DNA of 32,854 nucleotides from Parcubacteria bacterium C7867-008 (GTDB lineage: Bacteria; Patescibacteria; Paceibacteria; UBA9973; UBA2103): the NCBI GenBank assembly GCA_001189215.1, contig LFCR01000005.1, positions 1 through 32,854 on the forward strand, given 5' to 3'. Shown piece by piece: positions 1-8,399 of the stretch (positions are counted from its first letter, which is position 1; every line of letters starts with the position of its first letter). The notes beneath the pieces were generated by a model. That model ran no database searches. It saw nothing but the letters and a program-made list of their open reading frames with translations, and had not been told where the DNA came from. The translations under genes and the position numbers were made by a program.

Positions 1-16
1 ACGACTAATGTCGACC

Positions 17-73
17 CATATGCGCACAGAAATAATTTCAATTCGTAATTAAGATTATTTTTGTGCGCGTATG
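17..73 (+). repeat. Long imperfect inverted repeat (20-bp arms)
   Basis: Arms 17-36 and 54-73 are complementary over 20 positions around a 17-nt loop (37-53). Read as + strand RNA, the only two non-Watson-Crick positions are G-U wobbles, so all 20 positions pair; as minus strand RNA the same sites are C-A mismatches. This favours a + strand transcript entering from outside the window, for example the 3' end of an upstream gene. There is no clean T-tract after the right arm, so it is not a textbook terminator. Confidence 0.6.
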
Positions 74-88
74 TGTTGTGTATACATT

Positions 89-100
89 ATTGCGCGCAAT
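89..100. repeat. 12-bp perfect palindrome
   Basis: The sequence ATTGCGCGCAAT is a perfect 12-bp palindrome within an AT-rich non-coding stretch between the 17-73 hairpin and the murB terminator. It could be an operator for a dimeric regulator, but no promoter or target gene is evident beside it. Confidence 0.4.
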
Positions 101-129
101 TAGAAATTTTGTGTGAGAAAAAAAATAAA

Positions 130-138
130 TGTGGATAA
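130..138 (-). other. Perfect DnaA-box 9-mer
   Basis: TGTGGATAA at this position is the reverse complement of the consensus DnaA box TTATCCACA with no mismatch. It sits in AT-rich intergenic DNA. A single box may be chance or a local DnaA titration or regulatory site. I see no cluster of further boxes in this short stretch, so an origin is not claimed. Confidence 0.4.
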
Positions 139-145
139 CTTTATA

Positions 146-185
146 AAAATAAAATTGCATCACTTGTGTGATGCAATTTTATTTT
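146..185 (-). terminator. Rho-independent terminator of the wzy-murB unit
   Basis: Perfect 18-bp stem (arms 146-163 and 168-185) with a TTGT loop, 10 bp beyond the murB stop codon on the minus strand. The outer part of the stem is A/T only, giving a T-rich run on either strand, so it may act bidirectionally. Confidence 0.85.
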
Positions 186-195
186 GTGCGTATTG

Positions 196-1203
196 TTACG
201 AAAGCGATCGCACTTCTCGTTCAATTTGAATACCTGTTGCATTAAATATTTTCTCTGCAACATTGTTTGCAAGCGCATCAACGTCAACACACGTTGCACC
301 TGCATCTGCAACAAGTACCAATGGTTGGTTTTGAAATAAATATGCATGGCCCATACGAAATCCACGTAGATCAAGTACGTGATCAAGAATCCATGCGAGA
401 GGAATCTTTATACCAGTGCTTGTAGCAAAGCCAGGAAGTTCTGGATACTGTTGCTGTAGCTGGGTGTATTGATCAAGAACGATGGTGGGGTTCTTAAAGA
501 ACGAGCCTGCAGTACCGTACTCTGTAAGGTCTGGGAATTTGGCGCTGCGCACACGACGTACCGCCTCACCTATAGCATGAGGTGTATCAAGTACTTCCCC
601 GGCATCTATGAGACGGGAGAGGTCTGCATACTGTGTCCTAGGACTTCCACTACGCGTAACAGTTAACGCGACGCGCATAATGATACGTCCGGGGTTTTGC
701 TTGAATGTGCTATCTCTGTAGCCAAAAGCACATTCAGCACCAGTGAGTCGTTGGATCGTTTCTGTATCCGGGTCATAGCACTCAAGCCACGAAAAGCTAT
801 CTGCAAGTTCACTTCCATACGCGCCGATGTTTTGAACGGGTGCAGCTCCTACGGTTCCTGGAATACCTGCTAGATTTTCGATTCCCCACAACCCTTTATC
901 AGCACATGCTCGTACAAGCGCATCCCATGACGTTCCTGCATCAGCACATACTTCAACTCCCTCTGAAGTATCAGAGAATGCAATACTATTGTTCTGCATA
1001 AGAAGTAGGACGGCAGCAATGGATGCATCTGACGCAAGTATGTTACTTCCCTGTCCTATGGGATATAGCGGAAGGCGACATTCACGCGCATGCGCAAATG
1101 CCGCCTTCACTGATGCTACTGAGTTCCCTTGAGCGACGTAGCGTGCAGGACCACCGATACGGAATGTAGTTAGCGTGGAGAGCGGTACGTTCTCGCGCAT
1201 CAT
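196..1203 (-). CDS. murB: UDP-N-acetylenolpyruvoylglucosamine reductase MurB
   Basis: MurB uses FAD and NADPH to reduce UDP-GlcNAc-enolpyruvate to UDP-MurNAc, the second committed step of cytoplasmic peptidoglycan precursor synthesis. The 335-residue product shows the N-terminal FAD domain (FRIGGPA near 15-20, GQGSN at 50-54), the AGIPGTVGAAPVQNIGAYG block (112-130), GYRDSTFK (161-168), the catalytic-Ser motif GSFFKNP (Ser234) and the C-terminal Glu in EREVR (328-332). Length and the insertion pattern resemble type I (E. coli-like) MurB. Start is one of two consecutive ATGs (1203 or 1200). It begins 8 nt after the wzy-like gene stop, so both are likely co-transcribed, with a strong terminator 10 nt after its stop. 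Coupling murB to a glycan polymerase or ligase gene suggests coordinated envelope synthesis. Confidence 0.95.
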   Translation of the reverse strand: MMRENVPLSTLTTFRIGGPARYVAQGNSVASVKAAFAHARECRLPLYPIGQGSNILASDASIAAVLLLMQNNSIAFSDTSEGVEVCADAGTSWDALVRACADKGLWGIENLAGIPGTVGAAPVQNIGAYGSELADSFSWLECYDPDTETIQRLTGAECAFGYRDSTFKQNPGRIIMRVALTVTRSGSPRTQYADLSRLIDAGEVLDTPHAIGEAVRRVRSAKFPDLTEYGTAGSFFKNPTIVLDQYTQLQQQYPELPGFATSTGIKIPLAWILDHVLDLRGFRMGHAYLFQNQPLVLVADAGATCVDVDALANNVAEKIFNATGIQIEREVRSLS

Positions 1204-1211
1204 ATCGGAGC

Positions 1212-3359
1212 TTATTGTGCGCCGAGCTGTGCAAGGAAGGAGTTCCCTTGTGCCGCTGCTTCTGGATGAGCAGCAATGGTCTCGCGAATAGTTTGGATTG
1301 CTTTATCACGCTGACCAGACTCACTATATGCAGCAGCCAGCTGGAATCCAGAACCAGCATCTTTCGCATTCTTAACGTGCAGCTGGATGAGTGGAATAAT
1401 GTTATTCCAATCTTTGAGTTGGTAGTACGCAGGAACAAGAATCTGTTGATCAACGAGTGTGGTACCGAATTTCTCCTTGAGAATTGCCTGCCCTCCAGCA
1501 ACATCGTTGGTGATGATATGACCCACCGCTGCATAGACTGCGCCAAGTTCATACCGTCTATCAAGAGCATATGCTTCTTCAAAGAATTTGCGGCCACCCA
1601 CTACATCTCCGCTCTGCCAGCGTTCCATACCCTGCTCTAATATGATGGTTTGTTTTGTTGGAGCTAATGAACGCGCCAGATCACTCTGCTTTATAGCGTT
1701 CTGGTAATCCCCTACTGAACGAAGCATGATTGCGTACTGAATGCGTACACGCGCATCACCAGGAGCTTGTTTGAACTGAAGTGCCATTTGTTCATTAGCG
1801 AATACAAGGACCTCCTGCTTAACATTGTTAGGGATTTCCTGAGCTGATACCACGCTACTAGTGAAAGACATGAGTTGTTCACGTACTTCCTGTATAGCGA
1901 ATGGGTTATCGCTCACCGCACGCTTCATAGAGGCAAAGCGTGTATTCACATCTGACGTTGGTGTAAGTCCTTGGATCAGATCCTTACCACCCTGAATAGT
2001 TGGTACATTCACCATCCAAAGAACTAGTACCAGTACTACGAAGGCGACTGGTGTAACGATAGTAGAAGCCGTAGTCTCACTTGCTTCAGGTAGACGTTCA
2101 AGGGTAGGAATAGGTTTGGAGCGTGCAGAATACGCAAGCGCAAACAATGCCGCCAGTGGTATGTAGGTGAAGAGGTTATCGAATACCACCAGCGCCTGTA
2201 CGCCATAGGCAATGAATGCAGACATAACCAGTATGCGTTCTGGACGACTCGCTGCCCCACGGTAGAGCGCGATAATTGCTGCACCAAAGAGACTTAAGAA
2301 TAGAACAAGTGCTGGTATGCCGCCTGCGATCAACCAGTCGAGATAGAGATTGTGCACACGATCGAACCATGGTTCCTGCCCATAGAGAGAAGGATCGTAG
2401 TACTTATTGAATACATAGTTAAAGCCTTCGTGACCCCAACCAGTGATTGGTCGCTCTTCAAAGCCTTTCATTGCCATATTCCAGATAGTGAAGCGGACTT
2501 CCATATCCTTTAGTGAGATTGAGGCGAAACGCGAAAGAATAGCGTTATCTGCAATTACAGGCTGTTCCTTTAGTGCAATGAATCCACCGATAACCACAAG
2601 GATAGTTATGAGTGCGACAGCGGCACCTTGTTTGCCACGCTTTCCTGCTTCAATAAGCCATAGGAACGTACCTGCTACGGCTGCAGCCAAGAAACCAACC
2701 ATCGTACCGCGTGTACCTGTACCAATGAGTACAAGCACTTGTACTGCTGCAAGTATGAAGAGTGAGTAGCGAAGTAGTGCACTGGATTTTCCTTTTGTAT
2801 CGAATGCTAGCCAGAGTGTGGTTGCTATAGCGAAGAGGAGGTAGCCAGCGAGATATTCTGAGTTTCCAAGAGACGCATCGAGACGAGTTGAGCCTTGATG
2901 TATTTGCGCACCACCAAAGAACTGAAGTGCTGCATATGCACACACAAGTGCACTAGCACCTGAAAATGTAAGCCACCACTTACGCCAGAGTTTATCTACA
3001 CCAAATACAGTTCCTGCAACTATAAAGAAGAGGAACAGGTGGATGAGGGTTACCCAACCATCCATGCGTTCAAAGTTACTCCAGAATGCCTTGTGTGGGT
3101 TCACAGCAAGGAAATCTGCAATTGCCATCCATGCGGTGAAGAGCGCAAATAGCACCATCACCCATGAGAACTTGGGACGATAGTGCTTATCCATGATTGC
3201 GAGCACGATCCAAGAAGCCGTGGCAATCTCAACAAGGATTCTAAAACCAAAGTTCTTACCCGCTATAAATGGGAAATAAATGGTCCCGTCTACATATAGA
3301 GCGAGGAATGGGATGGCGAATAAAGCGAGCAGAGTGGTCCAGAGAGCAACTTTTTTCAT
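1212..3359 (-). CDS. O-antigen ligase/polymerase (Wzy-WaaL family) with C-terminal TPR region
   Basis: A 715-residue integral membrane protein. About the first 450 residues are a run of hydrophobic segments (roughly 11-12 predicted helices). The Wzy_C signature lies around residues 300-355: a GWGHEGFNYVF stretch followed by DRVHNLYLDWLIAGGIPAL, where the Arg-x-His-Asn motif is typical of O-antigen ligases and polymerases. The last about 250 residues are soluble, helical and TPR-like (for example the paired helices around ARVRIQYAIMLRSVGDYQNAI), likely extracytoplasmic. The family joins or polymerises lipid-linked glycans on the outer face of the cytoplasmic membrane. It diverges from the flippase gene at 3402, the usual partner. 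A TATACT -10 lies 9 nt before the ATG. Whether it acts as polymerase, ligase or protein-O-oligosaccharyltransferase cannot be told from sequence. Confidence 0.85.
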   Translation of the reverse strand: MKKVALWTTLLALFAIPFLALYVDGTIYFPFIAGKNFGFRILVEIATASWIVLAIMDKHYRPKFSWVMVLFALFTAWMAIADFLAVNPHKAFWSNFERMDGWVTLIHLFLFFIVAGTVFGVDKLWRKWWLTFSGASALVCAYAALQFFGGAQIHQGSTRLDASLGNSEYLAGYLLFAIATTLWLAFDTKGKSSALLRYSLFILAAVQVLVLIGTGTRGTMVGFLAAAVAGTFLWLIEAGKRGKQGAAVALITILVVIGGFIALKEQPVIADNAILSRFASISLKDMEVRFTIWNMAMKGFEERPITGWGHEGFNYVFNKYYDPSLYGQEPWFDRVHNLYLDWLIAGGIPALVLFLSLFGAAIIALYRGAASRPERILVMSAFIAYGVQALVVFDNLFTYIPLAALFALAYSARSKPIPTLERLPEASETTASTIVTPVAFVVLVLVLWMVNVPTIQGGKDLIQGLTPTSDVNTRFASMKRAVSDNPFAIQEVREQLMSFTSSVVSAQEIPNNVKQEVLVFANEQMALQFKQAPGDARVRIQYAIMLRSVGDYQNAIKQSDLARSLAPTKQTIILEQGMERWQSGDVVGGRKFFEEAYALDRRYELGAVYAAVGHIITNDVAGGQAILKEKFGTTLVDQQILVPAYYQLKDWNNIIPLIQLHVKNAKDAGSGFQLAAAYSESGQRDKAIQTIRETIAAHPEAAAQGNSFLAQLGAQ

Positions 3360-3368
3360 AGTGCTGAT

Positions 3369-3374
3369 AGTATA
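3369..3374 (-). promoter_or_regulatory. Predicted -10 of wzy-murB unit, near-leaderless
   Basis: TATACT on the minus strand ends 9 nt before the start codon at 3359, so transcription should start within a few nucleotides of the ATG. There is no Shine-Dalgarno sequence. It overlaps the divergent promoter region of the flippase gene. Confidence 0.5.
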
Positions 3375-3383
3375 TACCGTTTA

Positions 3384-3392
3384 TGATAAAAT
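3384..3392 (+). promoter_or_regulatory. Extended -10 of flippase gene, near-leaderless
   Basis: TGATAAAAT matches the extended -10 form TG-N-TANNNT (TAAAAT is five of six to consensus) and ends 9 nt before the ATG at 3402. No Shine-Dalgarno precedes the start. The 42-bp gap to the wzy start holds both divergent -10 elements. Confidence 0.55.
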
Positions 3393-3401
3393 ACTGGAAT
3401 A

Positions 3402-4706
3402 ATGCGCTATAAATCCTTACGGGAGCGCTTTCAACCCCTTACCGATACTATCGGCCGAAAGCTGAATACGGACATGAATTATCTGGTCTCTGGAGGATTC
3501 TGGAGCGCGGTAGGTACTGTCCTATCTGCAATAATTGGACTTGCTACAGCGGTTGCTTTCGCAAACCTGCTTCCGAAAGATACCTATGGTACGTATCAGT
3601 ACGTACTCTCTGGAGTCACTCTCCTGGGTCTCCTTTCCCTGCCCGCAATGAAGAGTGCTGTCTTCTACGCAGCTGCACATAATAAGGATGGCTCATTCCT
3701 TGAAGCAATACGCATGAAGATGCGTTGGAATTTTCTCTCAGCAATTGCTGCCTTTGGAGTTGCTGCATACTATTTGATACACGGTAACGTACTACTCGCT
3801 TCCTCCTTCGCTATTGTTGGTCTCTTTATTCCCGTGTGGGAGCTCTATGGTAACTACGTACACTATCTTTTGGGTAAGAAACACTTTAAGGATGGGGTAA
3901 TTTATGAGGCAGTTGCACAGGCAGTAAACGCAGCGACTATTATTATCATCTTACTTCTCACAAAGAATCTATTGATACTGCTGTTTGGATTCTTCGCGAG
4001 TTGGACGATTGCTCGCGTATTCCTATTCCGTAAGGCGCTACGTGCATATCCTCCTAATACTGAGCGTGATCCCGAGATACTGGGGTATGCGAAGCACCTC
4101 TCGCTCATGACGGTGCTTACCACCATTGCTAGTAATGCAGATAAGATGCTTTTGTGGCAGTTCCTTGGTCCCATTGGTATTGCTACCTATAGCTTCTCTT
4201 TAACCGTACCGAGCCGAGCAACAAATGCGCTCGGAAGTATTAATCGTTTGTATTTCCCCAAGGCGGTAGAGCACGAGCTCCCGGTAATACGTAAGGTACT
4301 TATTGGAAGAGTGTTTATTCTCTTCACCTTTGCAGTTGTAGCTGCTGCGATCTATATAGGGATTGCTCCGTACCTCTTCGGTATATTCTTCGCAAAATAT
4401 ATGGAGGCAGTGCCATACACACAGGCACTTGCATTGGTTATTGCTCTTCAACCATTCTCATTATTCAGTACGGCTCTTTCAGCGCATGCCCGCAAGAAAG
4501 AGTTATATATTGCGAACCTAGTGCCCCCAGCAATACAGATTGGACTATTTTTAGTACTTATACCAACACTGCATGTTTGGGGTGCGGTTGTGGGAATCCT
4601 TTGCTCACGTGTTGTTGAAGCTGTTTTATATTTTGTTCTATTTCTTCACGCATCACGCACTCCTACCATTACTTCCGAGCTACATACACCGCCTCTCTCA
4701 AACTAA
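3402..4706 (+). CDS. Polysaccharide flippase, Wzx/MVF-MATE superfamily
   Basis: A 434-residue very hydrophobic protein with about 12 predicted membrane helices. It opens with a short cytoplasmic basic segment, then a GFWSAVGTVLSAIIGLATAVAFANLLPKD-type block (about residues 32-60), the N-terminal signature of Polysacc_synt flippases, including the Leu-Pro-Lys-Asp-x-Tyr-Gly motif. This family moves undecaprenyl-linked oligosaccharide units from the cytoplasmic to the outer leaflet. It is the only + strand gene in the glycan region and diverges from the Wzy-like gene; together they form a Wzx/Wzy-type export pair. Its 3' end overlaps the convergent methyltransferase gene by 38 bp. Family assignment is firm; substrate is unknown. 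Confidence 0.88.
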   Translation: MRYKSLRERFQPLTDTIGRKLNTDMNYLVSGGFWSAVGTVLSAIIGLATAVAFANLLPKDTYGTYQYVLSGVTLLGLLSLPAMKSAVFYAAAHNKDGSFLEAIRMKMRWNFLSAIAAFGVAAYYLIHGNVLLASSFAIVGLFIPVWELYGNYVHYLLGKKHFKDGVIYEAVAQAVNAATIIIILLLTKNLLILLFGFFASWTIARVFLFRKALRAYPPNTERDPEILGYAKHLSLMTVLTTIASNADKMLLWQFLGPIGIATYSFSLTVPSRATNALGSINRLYFPKAVEHELPVIRKVLIGRVFILFTFAVVAAAIYIGIAPYLFGIFFAKYMEAVPYTQALALVIALQPFSLFSTALSAHARKKELYIANLVPPAIQIGLFLVLIPTLHVWGAVVGILCSRVVEAVLYFVLFLHASRTPTITSELHTPPLSN

Positions 4707-5478
4707 GACCGAATCGCTCACATTCTTCATTGGTAAATAGTTCCTTTGCCGTTTGCGAAGACACGGTGAATCCTGCTTGAGTTAAGCGCAAGATGTATTC
4801 TGCTTCCGCATAGATGCGAACATGGTCTGCTTGGCCGAAGACTCGAATCCGATCCTCAGGTTCAGAAACATTTGCATCCTCAATAGAGACTTTAGTTTCC
4901 CTAGTTACGGGTACCTGTAAGATCGCCAAACCTCCTGGTTTTAGTACCCGATAGATTTCACTCATTGCTCGTGCATCATCAAGTACATGTTCTAAGACAT
5001 GGTTACAGATGATGTAATCAAAATTATTGTCTTCGGAAGGAAGATCTGTTACATCCATAGAGATTGCATCTCCATATCGCCCATCAAGATACCTCGGGTC
5101 TCCTTCAAACTTGTCTCCAGCAATATAGGTTCCTGTTGGGCGATTTCTGAGCAACCTCATAAGATTCTTTTCAGGTGCAATATGCAGCACATCTGATGAT
5201 GATGTAAATATATCTGTGTGTGTCTTTAAATATAGATATACGAGACGCTCCTTATCACTAGCCCCACACCAGGGACATTGCATTTGCTTACGGGAACCCA
5301 TTGAGACAATCTTGTATCGATCTACAACAGACTGCCCTGCTGTTACTCGGCTTGGCATAAATGATCGCATAGATCTATTACATACCGGACAGTGGTGCCC
5401 CGTGCCCACGTACGCGATCCAAGTCCTGATCTTCACTCGTATACGCTTAACACGAGATATAAGCATTCGCATGATCAT
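4669..5478 (-). CDS. Class I SAM-dependent methyltransferase with N-terminal zinc ribbon
   Basis: A 269-residue protein. The N-terminal quarter has two Cys pairs, CPVC (30-33) and CPWC (68-71), expected to bind one Zn. The Rossmann methyltransferase core follows with the variant motif I HIAPE (99-103) in place of the usual Asp-x-Gly-x-Gly, then a post-II acidic motif and ICNHVLEHV near 157-165, and a VLKPGG motif (Methyltransf_11 type). This zinc-ribbon plus HIAPE architecture recurs in methyltransferases of polysaccharide loci; the acceptor is probably a sugar or lipid-linked glycan, which is inference. It is the last gene of the downstream glycan operon, starts 3 nt after the preceding glycosyltransferase stop, and its stop lies inside the convergent flippase gene. 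Confidence 0.8.
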   Translation of the reverse strand: MIMRMLISRVKRIRVKIRTWIAYVGTGHHCPVCNRSMRSFMPSRVTAGQSVVDRYKIVSMGSRKQMQCPWCGASDKERLVYLYLKTHTDIFTSSSDVLHIAPEKNLMRLLRNRPTGTYIAGDKFEGDPRYLDGRYGDAISMDVTDLPSEDNNFDYIICNHVLEHVLDDARAMSEIYRVLKPGGLAILQVPVTRETKVSIEDANVSEPEDRIRVFGQADHVRIYAEAEYILRLTQAGFTVSSQTAKELFTNEECERFGLSLREAVYVARK

Positions 5479-5481
5479 GGA

Positions 5482-6573
5482 TTATAAGCGTCCTTGTATG
5501 AAAGAAACAATCGCATCAGATCGTTGATTCCAGGTATATCGTTCACGTACGAGTTTCTTGGCACGATCTGCACGTTCAGCGCGTTGTGGGTCGCTCTGTG
5601 CTTTCTGTATCCCTTGCGCTAATGCTTCAGCATCATCTGGTTTTACTAATACTGCTAGATCATCCGTAAGTATCTCTCGAAGTGAGGGTAGGTCACTCGC
5701 CACAATCGGTGTTCCGCTTGCCATATATGCAAAGAGTTTAAGTGGGGATGTAGATACACGAGAGATTTCCTGCACGCCCGAGTTAGGTATCACTGCAATA
5801 TCTGCAGCACGTAGGTACTGTGGAAGTGCCGTGTTATAAGGTTTCTGCCCTTCCATGCGCACTGACTCATGCAGTTCGTGTGTACCAAGGAATTCTGTAA
5901 CATGCGGAGGTTTGCCGCCTACAATTACAAAGAGCCATTCAGATCCCATATGTCTGATGCTTTCATAGAACGTATCTGCTCCTTTCCATGGCTCAAGACT
6001 TCCTGCATAAAGTGCAATCTTCTTATCGAGTGGCAGCCCTAGCGCAACACGCGCTTCCTCCTTGGTCTGTGGTATTTCAAATAGTGCAGGGTCTACAGCA
6101 TCAGCGGCAACAAACATGGTTCCTTTATAGCCATAGTCGGATTGAAGAGAGGCTCGCATACCTTCCGTAATAGGTATCACATACGGCATGTGCGAAAGTA
6201 TATATTTGTGCCAGAGCTTTGGTGCATACTCCAGGCGATGCACTTCGTAACAAAAAGTTATATGAGCACTCTTGAAGAACACTCGGGAGAACAGCACTAG
6301 AAAGAAAAGTAGTTTTTCTTCTCGGCAATAGATATGAGTGAAGTTGTTTGCGCTCGCATACCGAAGATAGTTCCATGCAAGATACGGACTCTTTGTCTTT
6401 GTACCCATCTCTACCACATTGCAGCTAAGATTCGTGTGTTCCTTTCCGACACTCATCCCAAGTGTAAAAGAATTCCCAAGTGTATGATCGAAAGCATTTG
6501 CCATACTCACGATCTGGATACGATTTGCGAGTGATGAAGGAAACCGTAATGAGGTAGCGTACAGGAGCTTCAT
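5482..6573 (-). CDS. Glycosyltransferase family 4 (GT-B)
   Basis: A 363-residue predicted cytoplasmic GT-B enzyme. The C-terminal donor-binding domain begins with KKIALYAGSLEPWKGAD (about 185-201), includes the VGGKPPH loop, and has the LRAADIAVIPNSG stretch and the family signature SPLKLFAYMASGTPIVASDLPSLREIL, where Lys and Glu contact the nucleotide-sugar. The N-terminal domain has LLYATSLRFPSSLANRIQ. The gene overlaps the upstream methyltransferase by 4 nt (ATGA), which implies translational coupling. Role: transfers one sugar from a nucleotide donor to the growing lipid-linked glycan. Donor and acceptor are not deducible. Confidence 0.85.
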   Translation of the reverse strand: MKLLYATSLRFPSSLANRIQIVSMANAFDHTLGNSFTLGMSVGKEHTNLSCNVVEMGTKTKSPYLAWNYLRYASANNFTHIYCREEKLLFFLVLFSRVFFKSAHITFCYEVHRLEYAPKLWHKYILSHMPYVIPITEGMRASLQSDYGYKGTMFVAADAVDPALFEIPQTKEEARVALGLPLDKKIALYAGSLEPWKGADTFYESIRHMGSEWLFVIVGGKPPHVTEFLGTHELHESVRMEGQKPYNTALPQYLRAADIAVIPNSGVQEISRVSTSPLKLFAYMASGTPIVASDLPSLREILTDDLAVLVKPDDAEALAQGIQKAQSDPQRAERADRAKKLVRERYTWNQRSDAIVSFIQGRL

Positions 6574-7214
6574 ATCTTTGTGCCCGTTACGAGATACCCT
6601 AGCGCGTAGTCTGCTGGATCATATTTCTTATGGAACAATCGCGCCGCATGAACCATAAGTACGTCTAGTACCTGAACCAGGTATCGGAGGGTGTAGAACG
6701 AAATAAAACGAATCGGCTTTGGAAGGAGTCTGTCTATAAGTACATACGAAGCACTCCACACTCCGCTCCCGAGGGGAATTATGCTGATATTTGATATGCC
6801 CACACCTTCAAGCTCACGTCGGAGAGTACTTGCTGTGAAGCGATGGAAGTCATCCGGTGATGGGTGCACTGGAAATAAAAACGGCACCACCACAAGCATC
6901 TTCCCTCTTGGTGAAAGGACACGAGCAGATTCTTTTAACAGATCACGATATGCGTAGATGTGTTCAAGGACATTAAAAAGTACCACGCCGTCATATGTTG
7001 CGTTATCAATAGGAAGAGGTTCCTCAAGATTGTGGAGAATATCTGGCTTGGTCTTAGGATCAAGGTTTAGACGTGTGGTTGAGAATGTTCCTTGTATAAA
7101 GGTGAGGTATTCAGAATTCGCATCACCACCAAGATCTAGCACCTGTCCTACCAGTGACACTGAACGGAGAGCGCGGTGCTCTGCAAGCCTTAGAAGTGAG
7201 GGTATGCCAGCCAT
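6570..7214 (-). CDS. Class I SAM-dependent methyltransferase (Methyltransf_11 type)
   Basis: I take the ATG at 7214 (214 residues), which lies 4 nt beyond the stop of the upstream glycosyltransferase; a TTG at 7229 would extend it by five residues inside that gene. Motif I is the atypical LDLGGDANSEY (about 26-36), followed by DILHNLEEPLP, YDGVVLFNVLEHIYAY (post-I and motif II region) and VLSPRGKMLVVVPF. A hydrophobic C-terminal segment with IDRLLPKPIRFISFYTLRYLVQVL may bind the membrane. Probably methylates a sugar of the surface glycan. Downstream overlap with the next glycosyltransferase is 4 nt. Confidence 0.78.
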   Translation of the reverse strand: MAGIPSLLRLAEHRALRSVSLVGQVLDLGGDANSEYLTFIQGTFSTTRLNLDPKTKPDILHNLEEPLPIDNATYDGVVLFNVLEHIYAYRDLLKESARVLSPRGKMLVVVPFLFPVHPSPDDFHRFTASTLRRELEGVGISNISIIPLGSGVWSASYVLIDRLLPKPIRFISFYTLRYLVQVLDVLMVHAARLFHKKYDPADYALGYLVTGTKI

Positions 7215-7218
7215 AGTA

Positions 7219-8394
7219 TTAGATGCCAAGCGCTAGTGCGTATTCATCAATAATGCCATCTGCATCGAAGTCTTCTGAACGCTCGCGACTCTTTGCAGCA
7301 TATGCCGCACGCTTTGTAGGATCAGAAAGTAGAGTCTGTATTGCCTCTGTGAGTGCCTCTTCATCGTTTACTGCAGTTAGAACGCCGTAAGTTGCATATT
7401 CAACACCATTCTTCATACGAATCTGGTGGTCTGTATCGGGAGCAATTATTTCACGAGGTCCTGCCCCGCTACAGTCACTAGCAATAACTGGAAGTCCAAC
7501 TACCATTGCTTCAAGCAATGCATTGGGCATACCCTCCCAAAGGGTTGGAAACACAAAAACGTCTGCCTTGCTCATGTACTTGTATGGATTATCTGCATAC
7601 CCAATAAGTTCAATAGAGTCCTCCATGTTGAGTTCAGCAATAAGAGCGCGCACTCTTGCTTCTTCTCGTCCATTACCCACCAGAGCAAGACGCGCAGGCA
7701 TATTTGCGCGTACCGCAGCAAATGAACGAATAAGTACAGGCAGATTCTTCTGCTCACGAAGCCGTCCAACAAATAGAGCAAGTGGGACAGTCTTATCCTT
7801 GAACCACGGGTGATCAACCGGCTCTTGAGCTTTCTCTAGTATTTCTGAGCGTGGCTTTGGTTGATAGATTACCGAAACACGCTCAGGAAGGATATGTGTT
7901 AGTTCAATAATATCGTCACGTACCCCCTTGGATACTGCGATAACACCGTCTGCATATTTATAAAAGGCTCGTATAAGGGTTGGAAGTAATTTACTCTTGA
8001 GGCCTTCATAGCGAGTAAAGAGCTCGGAAAGCATGTTTCCAATACGTAGAACAATGCGAGTATCACTCTTCGTAAGATAGCGTGCAGCTAATGCGAGTAG
8101 ATGAGTGAATTCATCAAGTGCGAGAAGCGTCTCTGGCTTCTCCTCTTTCATGTATCTCATTAAAGGGAACAACGAGAGTGCCATACGACGTCGGTCTAGT
8201 GAACGCACATTCACTCGCTCATCAACATGCTCTGCGTACTGCCCCACGGGCTTCAGTACGAGAAGATCAACATTATATCCACGAGCAGCAAACGTATTAG
8301 CTAACGTGATCATAACGCGCTCTCCCCCTCCTGCACGGAAGGATGATATGAGGAATGCAATCTTTTTAGAGGAAATGGTACGAGGAGAAGTCAC
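7219..8394 (-). CDS. Glycosyltransferase family 4 (GT-B)
   Basis: The open frame runs upstream to a TTG at 8418 inside gmd; I prefer the GTG at 8394, 5 nt after the gmd stop (391 residues), but the start is uncertain. The N-terminal domain has the glycine-rich SSFRAGGGERVM loop typical of GT4 enzymes. The C-terminal domain has FVGRLREQKNLPVLI, LVGNGREEARVRAL and the signature ADVFVFPTLWEGMPNALLEA followed by GLPVIASDCSGAGPREI, with the Glu-x7-Glu donor motif intact. It resembles N-acetylhexosamine transferases of amylovoran-type loci, though the donor is not assignable from sequence alone. Immediate neighbours are gmd upstream and a methyltransferase downstream. Confidence 0.85.
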   Translation of the reverse strand: MTSPRTISSKKIAFLISSFRAGGGERVMITLANTFAARGYNVDLLVLKPVGQYAEHVDERVNVRSLDRRRMALSLFPLMRYMKEEKPETLLALDEFTHLLALAARYLTKSDTRIVLRIGNMLSELFTRYEGLKSKLLPTLIRAFYKYADGVIAVSKGVRDDIIELTHILPERVSVIYQPKPRSEILEKAQEPVDHPWFKDKTVPLALFVGRLREQKNLPVLIRSFAAVRANMPARLALVGNGREEARVRALIAELNMEDSIELIGYADNPYKYMSKADVFVFPTLWEGMPNALLEAMVVGLPVIASDCSGAGPREIIAPDTDHQIRMKNGVEYATYGVLTAVNDEEALTEAIQTLLSDPTKRAAYAAKSRERSEDFDADGIIDEYALALGI

Positions 8395-8399
8395 AGTAT

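Noticed and set aside
1..195. Replication origin
   Set aside because: Only one DnaA box and no dnaA, dnaN or other origin-linked gene is visible.
7215..7229. TTG start at 7229 for the methyltransferase
   Set aside because: It lies within the upstream gene; the ATG at 7214, 4 nt after that gene's stop, is the usual spacing in this locus.
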